Positions 15,395 to 21,705 of a stretch of DNA of 21,705 nt are shown here, in pieces. Made by a program: the position numbers and the translations under genes. The stretch is from JAWWPY01 sp964412845 (GTDB taxonomy: Bacteria > Actinomycetota > Actinomycetes > Streptosporangiales > Streptosporangiaceae). The notes beneath the pieces are model-generated. The model ran no database searches. It was not told the DNA's origin and was given only the letters and a program-made list of their open reading frames with translations. Each line of letters starts with the position of its first letter. The first letter of the stretch is position 1. The stretch is from NCBI GenBank assembly GCA_964412845.1, contig CAYPQM010000115.1:1-21705 (forward strand), written 5' to 3'.

Positions 15395-16584
15395 CCAGCC
15401 TCCCGGAGTCTCAGCGCCGCCTCCTCCGGCAGGACGTCGTTGATCCAGACTCCCATGCCTGACTCGGTTCCCGCGAGGTACTTCAGCTTGCCGGGCGCCC
15501 GGCGCACGGACAGGACCTGGAGGTGCAGGCCGAACTCGCGGCGGGCGAATTCATCCCGGCCCGGCGCCTGGTGCCAGGCCGCTATGTAGGGCAGCGGCAC
15601 GCCGAACAGCGCGTCAAGCCGGTGCAGCACGTCGAGGTACAGATCGCAAAACGCGGCCCGGGCCTGGTCGCTGAGCGCCGGGATGTCAGCCACCCGCTCG
15701 GCCGGGAACAGCAGCACCTCATACGGCCACCGCGCGGCGGCCGGCACGAAAGCTGTCCAGTGCTCGTTGCGCGCCACCAGGCGGATTCCCGCGGCGATCT
15801 CCCCGGCGACCAGGTCATCAAACAGATTCCGGCCGGTGGCCGCCGAGTAGCCGCGCGCCTGGCTGACCATCCGGGACGTCGTCGGGGTGACAAAGGGGAA
15901 ACCGTAGATCTGGCCGTGCGGGTGATGCAGCGTGACGCCGATCTCCTCGCCCCGGTTCTCGAAGCAGTACACCTGCTCGATCCCGTCCATCGCGCCCAGC
16001 GCGATGGTCCGGTCCGCCCAGGCCTCCACGACGGTCCGGACGCGGCGCGGCGTCAGGCTGGCGAAGGATGCCTCGTGGTCGGAGGTGAAGCAGACCACCT
16101 CGCACCGCCCGATGGCTGGCCTGCCCGGTACCCCGCCGGTCTCCGGCGGCCCTGCGTCCAGCGGCCCGGTTCCGGGCCGCCCTGCGCCCTGGAGGCCGGC
16201 GGTCGCCCCGCGCAGGGACGGGAACCGGTTCTCGAAGACGACGACGTCATAGGTATCCGCCGGGATCTCGGTGAGCCGTCCGGCCCGGGACGGGTCGAGC
16301 GGGCACTCGTCGGTCGGCGGCAGGAACGTCCGGTCCTGGCGTTGCGCGGCGACCACGACCCATTCGCCGCGCAGGGCATCCCAGCGGAGCCCCGACTCCG
16401 GCCAGCCCGGCGCCGGCAGGCCGGTTCCCTGCGCCACGCTGGGGGCGGGATCGGATGTTAGCGATCTCATATCCGCGGTAACGGCCCTGGTCAGGCCGGG
16501 TGACTCGTCGAAATAGATGATCTCTCTGCCATCGGCGAGCCTGCCGCTGCTTTTCCAGACGCCATCGGTCCCCATCGGACCCAT
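15391..16584 (-). CDS. galT: Galactose-1-phosphate uridylyltransferase
   Basis: This enzyme moves UMP from UDP-glucose to galactose-1-phosphate. The HIT-like active-site motif HPHGQIYGF has the nucleophile His223. The family opening RLADGREIIYFDE is at 15-27, and VFENRFPSL and TSDHEASF are recognisable. At 397 residues it is somewhat long because a Gly/Pro/Ala-rich insertion (about residues 127-158) sits between the FENRFPSL and CEVVCFTSDH elements. Two ATGs (16584 and 16572) could start it; neither has a Shine-Dalgarno site. TAGCGT lies directly against the first ATG on the minus strand, which would suit a transcript starting near 16578 and the second ATG. It is the first gene of galT-galE-galK. 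Confidence 0.93.
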
Positions 16585-16708
16585 ACGCTATCTGGCCCAG
16601 GGGGCGTTTGCATCAGACCACGGCGGACAGGCCACCGCAACCGTGGGCGTGGCTGAGTTCCGCACCCGATTTCGCGGCTCAATCGCCCGTCGCCCCAGGC
16701 GGGCTGCT

Positions 16709-16740
16709 TAGACTGTGCCCACACCATGCACGGTGTGGGC
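16709..16740 (+). promoter_or_regulatory. -10 box plus 9-bp inverted repeat upstream of the CNNM gene
   Basis: TAGACT (16709-16714) fits a -10 box. Immediately after it GCCCACACC (16717-16725) and GGTGTGGGC (16732-16740) form a 9-bp perfect inverted repeat with a 6-base centre, covering the expected transcription start. This is the geometry of a repressor operator, or of a 5' mRNA hairpin. It lies in the divergent space to galT, 128 bp from the galT start. Confidence 0.5.
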
Positions 16741-16747
16741 GAGCCAT

Positions 16748-16763
16748 GCCAGCGGCCGCTGGC
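16748..16763. promoter_or_regulatory. 16-bp perfect palindrome in the CNNM leader
   Basis: GCCAGCGGCCGCTGGC is self-complementary with no central spacer, 60 bases before the GTG start. It may be a DNA-binding site, or it may fold in the leader RNA together with the preceding hairpin. Confidence 0.35.
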
Positions 16764-16822
16764 CGCCGGGGCCAGAGGTCTGCCGCCCGGCCGGTGGTGG
16801 ACTGCGGAGGTTAGGTCAAGAC

Positions 16823-18229
16823 GTGAACCAGGTCGGCTGGGACGTCATTATCGTTCTACTCATCGTGCTTGTCGGCGGATTCTTCGCCGGGGCCGAGATG
16901 GCCCTGGTCTCGCTGCGTGAGGGGCAGGTGCACTCGCTCGCCCAGCAGGGCAAGCGCGGCCAGCGCGCCGCCCGGCTCGCCCAGGATCCCAACCGGTTCC
17001 TGTCCGCGGTGCAGATAGGCGTCACCCTCGCGACACTGCTGTCCGGCGCGCTGGGCGCGGCCACGCTGGCCAGTGACCTGAAGGTTTCCCTGATCAAGCA
17101 CAACGTCGATTCCGGGGTTGCGTCCGTGCTCTCCCTGGTCGTGGTGACCGTGACGATCTCGATCTTCACCCTGGTCCTCGGCGAGCTGGCACCCAAACGG
17201 CTCGCGCTGCAGCGCGCCGAGCGATGGGCCATCATCGCGGCCCCGACGCTGGACCGGATCTCGGTGCTGGCCCGGCCGCTGGTCTGGCTGCTCGGCCGCA
17301 CCACCAACCTGGTGGTGCGGATCCTGGGCGGTGACCCGAAGGCCGGCCGCGGGGTGATGACCGAGGAGGAACTCCATGACCTGGTCGTGGGTCACCAGGC
17401 GCTGAGTCCCGACGAGCGGCAGATCGTCGGGGAGGTGTTCGAGGCGGCGAACCGGCAGATCCGCGAGGTTCTGGTGCCGCGGACCGAGGTGGAGTTCATC
17501 GCCGCCTCGACGCCGCTGTCTGAGGTGGTCAAGATCGTGTCGGGCGCGCCGCATTCACGCTTCCCCGTGTACCAGGACTCCTACGACGACGTGATCGGCT
17601 TCATTCACGTACGCGACCTGCTGGACCCGGAATTCGCGGCCCGGCCGCTCACCGTGGGCCAGGTATGCAGGCCGGTGAAGCTGCTGCCGACCAGCAAGAC
17701 GGTCCTGTCCGCGCTGTCGGAGATGCGTCGTGACCGGTCGCACCTGGCCATCGTGGTGGACGAGTACGGCGGCACGGCGGGCATCGTCACCCTGGAGGAT
17801 CTCGTCGAGGAACTGATCGGTGACATCCAGGACGAGTACGACGTGGATGAGGGGCAGCCGAAGAAGCTGCTCACCGGTGAGGTCGAAGTGGATGGCCTGC
17901 TGAACCTGGATGATTTCGCCGAGCAGACCGGGGTCGAGCTTCCCGAGGGGCCCTACGAGACCGTCGCGGGCTACGTGCTGGCCACCCTGGGCCAACTGCC
18001 TACTGATCACGAGTCGGTGGAGGTCGCCGGGTACCGGCTCACCGTCACGGAGATGGACGGCCGCCGCATCGCCCGGGTCCGGGTCGGCCCAGTACGGCAA
18101 CCCAGCGGTGCGGCTGGCGGGCCGCCCGGCGGGCTGGCTGGCGGTCAGCCCGGTGGTCAGGCTGGTGGTGCGCTGCCGGAGCCGCCCGCCAAGGACTCCT
18201 CAGATCCCAAAGCCGCCAAAGCGACCTAG
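16823..18229 (+). CDS. CNNM/CorC (TlyC-like) DUF21-CBS membrane protein
   Basis: A 468-residue membrane protein of the family linked to Mg/Co homeostasis. The DUF21 transmembrane part has segments at about 7-30, 60-85, 98-122 and 136-160, with the hallmark GAEMALVS (23-30) and LGELAPKRLAL (119-129). Two CBS motifs follow (about 217-268 and 285-340), with VPRTEVE, SRFPVY and DEYGGTAGIVTLEDL. The C-terminal CorC/HlyC domain is at about 352-430 (VDGLLNLDDF, YETVAGYVL). The last 40 residues are Gly/Pro-rich (AGGPPGGLAGGQPGGQAGG). GTG 16823 is chosen because the hydrophobic first segment starts just after it; GGAGG is 12 bases upstream and AGGT closer. The frame is open upstream to 16715, but that would put the operator-like hairpin inside the gene. 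Older annotations call such proteins hemolysins; that name is not supported here. Confidence 0.9.
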   Translation: MNQVGWDVIIVLLIVLVGGFFAGAEMALVSLREGQVHSLAQQGKRGQRAARLAQDPNRFLSAVQIGVTLATLLSGALGAATLASDLKVSLIKHNVDSGVASVLSLVVVTVTISIFTLVLGELAPKRLALQRAERWAIIAAPTLDRISVLARPLVWLLGRTTNLVVRILGGDPKAGRGVMTEEELHDLVVGHQALSPDERQIVGEVFEAANRQIREVLVPRTEVEFIAASTPLSEVVKIVSGAPHSRFPVYQDSYDDVIGFIHVRDLLDPEFAARPLTVGQVCRPVKLLPTSKTVLSALSEMRRDRSHLAIVVDEYGGTAGIVTLEDLVEELIGDIQDEYDVDEGQPKKLLTGEVEVDGLLNLDDFAEQTGVELPEGPYETVAGYVLATLGQLPTDHESVEVAGYRLTVTEMDGRRIARVRVGPVRQPSGAAGGPPGGLAGGQPGGQAGGALPEPPAKDSSDPKAAKAT

Positions 18230-18279
18230 AAGGCGAGCTGCGGGGGGCTTGGGGTGCGATCGCAACTGGGCCGAGGCTC

Positions 18280-18285
18280 TAGACT
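18280..18285 (+). promoter_or_regulatory. Candidate -10 box for guaA
   Basis: TAGACT, identical to the box before the CNNM gene, lies 78 bases before the GTG at 18364. This predicts a leader of about 70 bases that contains the hairpin listed next. Confidence 0.4.
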
Positions 18286-18306
18286 GACGACTTCTGCCGA
18301 CAACGC

Positions 18307-18344
18307 GCCGGCCCCCCCGTCCCTGGGTGCGGACGGTGGCCGGC
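18307..18344 (+). promoter_or_regulatory. Nested hairpin in the guaA leader
   Basis: The outer stem GCCGGCC (18307-18313) / GGCCGGC (18338-18344) encloses an inner stem CCGTCC (18317-18322) / GGACGG (18331-18336) with an 8-base loop. It ends four bases before the GGGGAGGG ribosome site (18349-18356). It could act in terminator or translation control of guaA. It does not look like a purine riboswitch. Confidence 0.45.
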
Positions 18345-18363
18345 CTCCGGGGAGGGCGGCGCC

Positions 18364-20088
18364 GTGCATCCTGATGGCGACTTCGACACGGTCCTGGTGG
18401 TCGACTTCGGGACCCAGTACGCGCAGCTGATCGCGCGCCGGGTCCGTGAGTGCCAGGTGTACTCGGAGATCGTGCCATGCACTATGTCCGCGGCGGAGAT
18501 CCTGGCGAAGAAACCAGCGGCCATCATCCTGTCCGGCGGGCCGGCGTCGGTCTACGCGGTCGGCGCACCGCCTGCCCCGCCGGGGCCACCGGATCTGCTC
18601 AGCGCCGGCGTCCCGGTCCTCGGCATCTGCTACGGCTTCCAGCTGATGGTGTCGGTGCTCGGCGGTGAGATTGCGCATACCGGTGCCGGCGAGTATGGCG
18701 CGACCGCCCTCGAACTGATCTCCTCGCCAGCCGATCGGTCGCCAGCCGATCGGTCGGCGGGCAGTAGATCGGTGGATGGCGGATCGGCAGTCGGCGGATC
18801 GGCGCACGGTGAGCCGGGGGGCGCTGGGTCGGCGGGCGCTGAGCCGGTGCCAGCAGCGGCGCAGCCCGGCGGCGCGCTGCTCGGCGGCCTGCCTTCCCGC
18901 CAGCAGGTGTGGATGTCGCACGGTGACACGTGCACAGCCCCGCCGCCCGGCTTCGCGGTGACCGCACGGACAGGGGCGACCCCGGTAGCCGCCATGGAGG
19001 ACCCTGACCGGGGGCTCTATGCCGTGCAGTTCCACCCCGAGGTCCTGCACACCCAGCAGGGCATGCTGATCCTCCGCCGGTTCCTGGAGGCGGCGGGCTG
19101 CCGCCCGAACTGGACGATGCGCGGCATCATCGAGGAGCAGACGGAGCGGATCGCTGAGCAGATCGGCGAGGGCGGCGCGATCTGCGGCCTGTCCGGGGGA
19201 GTCGATTCCGCGGTCGCCGCGGCCATCGTGCAGCGGGCCATCGGATCACGGCTGAGCTGCGTCTTCGTCGATCACGGGCTGCTCCGCCAGGGCGAGGCCG
19301 AGCAGGTGGAGAAGGATTTCGTGGCCGCGACCGGCGCCAACCTCACGGTGGTGGACGCGGCCGGAACATTCCTGGCGGCGCTGGCCGGGGTGACTGACCC
19401 GGAGGAAAAGCGCAAGATCATCGGGCGGGAGTTCATCAGCGCCTTCGAACACGCGGCGCGCCAGATCGCGGCCGACGCCGGGAGTCACGGCACGTCCGTC
19501 GACTTCCTGGTGCAGGGCACGCTCTACCCGGACGTCGTGGAGTCAGGCGGGGGCACCGGCACGGCGAACATCAAGTCCCACCACAACGTCGGCGGCCTCC
19601 CGGAGGACCTGAGATTCCAGCTCGTCGAGCCGCTCCGGGCGTTGTTCAAGGATGAGGTACGCCGGGTGGGCGAGGCGCTCGGCCTGCCATCGGAGATCGT
19701 CTGGCGGCAGCCGTTCCCCGGGCCCGGCCTGGCCATCCGGATCGTCGGCGAGGTTACCGCCGAGCGGCTGCGCATTGTGTCAGCGGCGGACGCCATCGTC
19801 CGCGCGGAACTGAGCGCCGCGGGCCTCGACCGCGAGATATGGCAGTGCCCCGTGGTGCTGCTCGCCGACGTGCGGTCCGTGGGGGTCCAGGGCGATGAGC
19901 GCAGCTACGGCTACCCGGTGGTACTCCGGCCGGTGACCAGCGAGGATGCCATGACCGCCGACTGGGCGAGGCTGCCGGACGCGCTGCTCGCGGCGATCTC
20001 CACCCGGATCACCAACGAAGTCCCCGAGGTCAACCGGGTGGTCCTGGACATCACCAGCAAGCCCCCCGGCACCATCGAGTGGGAATGA
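18364..20088 (+). CDS. guaA: GMP synthase (glutamine-hydrolysing), with low-complexity insertion
   Basis: This enzyme aminates XMP to GMP using glutamine and ATP. The N-terminal class I amidotransferase has the triad Cys89 (GICYGFQ), His224 and Glu226 (QFHPEV), plus VWMSHGD. The ATP-pyrophosphatase P-loop SGGVDSAV is at 277-284, and the C-terminal dimerization domain carries PFPGPGLAIRI and ends in KPPGTIEWE. At 574 residues it is about 50 longer than the usual roughly 525. The excess is a Ser/Ala/Gly/Asp-rich insertion at about residues 120-170, between YGATALELI and LLGGLPSRQQVWM, which includes the duplicated SPADRSPADR. The frame is maintained, so the gene should be functional. GTG 18364 has GGAGG eight bases upstream. 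Confidence 0.95.
   Translation: MHPDGDFDTVLVVDFGTQYAQLIARRVRECQVYSEIVPCTMSAAEILAKKPAAIILSGGPASVYAVGAPPAPPGPPDLLSAGVPVLGICYGFQLMVSVLGGEIAHTGAGEYGATALELISSPADRSPADRSAGSRSVDGGSAVGGSAHGEPGGAGSAGAEPVPAAAQPGGALLGGLPSRQQVWMSHGDTCTAPPPGFAVTARTGATPVAAMEDPDRGLYAVQFHPEVLHTQQGMLILRRFLEAAGCRPNWTMRGIIEEQTERIAEQIGEGGAICGLSGGVDSAVAAAIVQRAIGSRLSCVFVDHGLLRQGEAEQVEKDFVAATGANLTVVDAAGTFLAALAGVTDPEEKRKIIGREFISAFEHAARQIAADAGSHGTSVDFLVQGTLYPDVVESGGGTGTANIKSHHNVGGLPEDLRFQLVEPLRALFKDEVRRVGEALGLPSEIVWRQPFPGPGLAIRIVGEVTAERLRIVSAADAIVRAELSAAGLDREIWQCPVVLLADVRSVGVQGDERSYGYPVVLRPVTSEDAMTADWARLPDALLAAISTRITNEVPEVNRVVLDITSKPPGTIEWE
18724..18753. repeat. 15-bp tandem duplication inside guaA
   Basis: TCGCCAGCCGATCGG occurs twice in a row (18724-18738, 18739-18753) and is followed by degenerate units that also end in GATCGG, to about 18802. 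It encodes the SPADR repeat of the GuaA insertion. Confidence 0.8.
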
Positions 20089-20151
20089 CCCTGCTTGACC
20101 GCCTGGGAATGAGCTTGCAGGCAGCCCGTCGGCCGGCCGAGGCGGTCGGTA

Positions 20152-20187
20152 CCTCCTGCTTGAGTGGCACCCATGGCGGACAGGAGG
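20152..20187 (+). promoter_or_regulatory. Inverted repeat covering the ribosome site of the Uma2 remnant
   Basis: CCTCCTG (20152-20158) is an exact complement of CAGGAGG (20181-20187), and the latter contains the AGGAGG ribosome site four bases before ATG 20192. Folding would hide that site. The loop is 22 bases. Confidence 0.35.
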
Positions 20188-20191
20188 CACT

Positions 20192-20571
20192 ATGGGTGTT
20201 GTGACCATCGCAGAGGCGTGGCCGGCCGCTGGTCGGCCGTTCACCGTGGCAGAACTGGACCGGTGGTAAGGCTCGGGGAACTCGGCGGCGCGAAGATTAC
20301 CCGCCCACCGCTGCTGGCGGCTGAAGTCAGGTCGCCGAGCAACGCTCTCATCGATCTGAACCGGAAGAAGACGGCGTACGAGCGCTTCGGGGTTGAGTCC
20401 TACTGGGTGGTTGTGCCCGACACCGACAAGCCGGAACTGATCGTTTTCGAACTGCGAGCTGGGCGCTATGAACAGGTCGCGCACGTCAAGGGGGATGGGC
20501 CGTTCGTCGCCGTCCAGCCTTTCCCGGTCGAGGTCGTGCCATCGCGATTGGTCGTCCAGCTACCCGGGTGA
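20192..20571 (+). pseudogene. Internally deleted Uma2-family (DUF820) endonuclease-like gene
   Basis: Uma2 proteins are about 190-residue PD-(D/E)XK-fold proteins common in actinomycetes and cyanobacteria. Here ATG 20192, with AGGAGG upstream, begins a typical N-terminus (VVTIAEAWPAAGRPFTVAELDRW) but hits TAA at 20267-20269 after 25 codons. The C-terminal half continues in another frame as VVRLGELGGAKITRPP, LLAAEVRSPSNALIDLNRKK and YERFGVESYWVVVPD, to the stop at 20571. About 60-70 codons that normally carry the DGxRYELIDG and catalytic aspartate regions are missing at the junction. Only the Glu of EVRSPS and the following Lys remain of the active site. GTG 20263 overlaps the first stop and could restart translation of a 102-residue fragment, but it would lack the first half of the nuclease. 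Confidence 0.8.
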
Positions 20572-20613
20572 TGGCTCCCCTCGGCGCCCCTGCCAACTAC
20601 GCACGGCCATCGC

Positions 20614-21705
20614 TCAGGTCACCCGGGCGGGTTCCCGCTCGAACTGCTCGTAGGCCTTGGTCTCGATGATCTCGCGGGTGATGGTCAGCGCGTCCCAGAC
20701 GTCGGTGAACCGGGTGGTGATCGGGGCGAGGCCGAGCCGGAGCCGGTCCGGGGTCCGGTAGTCACCAATCACCCCGGCCTGAATCAGGGCCTGGCTGATC
20801 CGCCAGGCTTCCGGATGGCGCAGGCAGACATGCGAGCCGCGCCGCGCGGCATCCCTCGGCGTGGCCAGCACGCAGCCGAGCGGGGTCAGCCACTCGTCGG
20901 CCAGGGCGATCAGGTAGTCGGTCAGCAGCATGCCCTTGGCCCGCAACGCCCCGATGCCCGCCTCCCCGAGCAGCCGGGCGCCCTCCTCGACGGCGATCGT
21001 CCCGAGGATGTTCGGTGAGCCGGTCAGGAAGCGGTCGACCCCTGGCGCGGGATCGTAGCCCGGTCCCATCGCGAACGGGTCCCGCTGCCCGAACCAGCCC
21101 TGGATCGGCTGGCGCAGCCGGTCCTGCAGGTCGCGCCGGACGTACAGGAAGGCCGGCCCGCCCGGGCCCGCGTTGAGGTACTTGTAGCTGCAGCCGACGG
21201 CCAGGTCAGCGCCGCAGGAGTCCAGTTCCACCGGGACCGAGCCCACCGAGTGGCACAGGTCCCACAGGATCAGCGCACCCGCGTCGTGCACCATGTCGGT
21301 GAGCGCGGCCATGTCGGCGAGCGCGCCGCTGCGGTAGGCGACGTGGGACAGGCTGACCAGTGCGGTGTCCGCCCCGATCGCCGCGCGAAGAGCCTGCTCG
21401 CTCAGCCCTTCGTCCATGTCGGTGTGCAGGAGCCGCAGCTCGAGCGGCCCATGGCCGGTGCGCTCCCTGACGAGGCGCGCGATCCGCTTGAGCTGCGCGT
21501 CGTCGGAGGTGCCGCTGGGCTCCTGCTCGCTCGCCGACAGCGGCTGCTCGAGCGGCTCGAGGTGCGTGTGCACCTCGGCGACCTCCGGATCCGCGCTCAG
21601 CGCCGCCTCGACCCGCTTCGAGACCTCGTGCGCCTCGGTCAGCGACAGCGCCGAGTCCATCTTCAGGTGCAGCGAGACGCTCTCGCGGTCGCCGTGCTGG
21701 TAGAT
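20614..21705 (-). CDS. Chimeric ORF: cation-efflux (CDF) cytoplasmic domain joined to kynureninase C-terminal part; runs off window
   Basis: The frame is open to the right edge, so its start is outside; 363 residues are visible. Numbering here is from the ATG at 21660. The first part (GDRESVSLHLKMDSALSLTEAHEVSKRVE, then VAEVHTHLEPLE, then KRIARLVRERTGHGPLELRLLHTD) matches the cytoplasmic dimerization region of cation diffusion facilitator transporters. From about residue 82 the sequence becomes kynureninase, a PLP enzyme splitting kynurenine to anthranilate and alanine: ALVSLSHVAYRSGALAD, WDLCHSVG with PLP-contacting Asp134 and His137, GCSYKYLNAGPGGPAFLYV with PLP-lysine Lys160, and GWFGQRDPF. 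The first 140-150 residues of kynureninase, including the PLP-phosphate loop, are absent. ATG 21415-21417 at the junction has no ribosome site. A deletion fusing two neighbouring genes, or a misassembly, is more likely than a designed fusion. Confidence 0.75.
   Translation of the reverse strand: MYQHGDRESVSLHLKMDSALSLTEAHEVSKRVEAALSADPEVAEVHTHLEPLEQPLSASEQEPSGTSDDAQLKRIARLVRERTGHGPLELRLLHTDMDEGLSEQALRAAIGADTALVSLSHVAYRSGALADMAALTDMVHDAGALILWDLCHSVGSVPVELDSCGADLAVGCSYKYLNAGPGGPAFLYVRRDLQDRLRQPIQGWFGQRDPFAMGPGYDPAPGVDRFLTGSPNILGTIAVEEGARLLGEAGIGALRAKGMLLTDYLIALADEWLTPLGCVLATPRDAARRGSHVCLRHPEAWRISQALIQAGVIGDYRTPDRLRLGLAPITTRFTDVWDALTITREIIETKAYEQFEREPARVT

Noticed and set aside
16715..16822. N-terminal extension of the CNNM protein
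   Set aside because: It would translate the operator-like hairpins and place a charged stretch before the first membrane helix; GTG 16823 fits better.

Overview
The window is about 21.7 kb of very GC-rich DNA with GTG starts, 4-bp and 1-bp gene overlaps, and TAnnnT-type -10 boxes without clear -35 boxes. Its gene families (BldC, a DUF3017 protein, an actinobacterial-type alpha-glucan phosphorylase, a Ser/Thr kinase next to an FHA protein) point to an actinomycete. I cannot name the genus. A run of exactly 100 N shows that this is a draft assembly.

Layout, left to right: (1) a 5'-truncated glycogen phosphorylase; (2) a 409-bp gap with 24-bp tandem repeats and several palindromes, leading to a BldC-like regulator; (3) an enoyl-CoA hydratase-family gene; (4) a small unrecognised gene followed by a Ser/Thr protein kinase with a multi-pass membrane C-terminus; (5) convergent to it, an FHA plus winged/HTH protein whose repetitive tail is broken by the assembly gap; (6) a central-carbon block, citrate synthase - DUF3017 membrane protein - isocitrate dehydrogenase - malate dehydrogenase; (7) on the minus strand a galT-galE-galK operon with overlapping ends, followed 43 bp later by an M20 amidohydrolase; (8) a CNNM/CorC (DUF21-CBS) membrane protein and a GMP synthase with an unusual low-complexity insertion; (9) the remains of a Uma2-type nuclease gene; (10) on the minus strand, an ORF that joins a cation-efflux cytoplasmic domain to the C-terminal two thirds of kynureninase and runs off the right edge.

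Most genes are housekeeping: storage glucan breakdown, TCA cycle, Leloir galactose pathway and purine synthesis. The kinase and the FHA protein may form a signalling pair. Items most worth checking are the efflux-kynureninase chimera, the internally deleted Uma2 gene, the repeat insertions in GMP synthase, GalT and other proteins, the frame of the FHA tail through the gap, and the structured leaders upstream of bldC, the CNNM gene and guaA. I found no convincing evidence of a wholly new multi-gene system.
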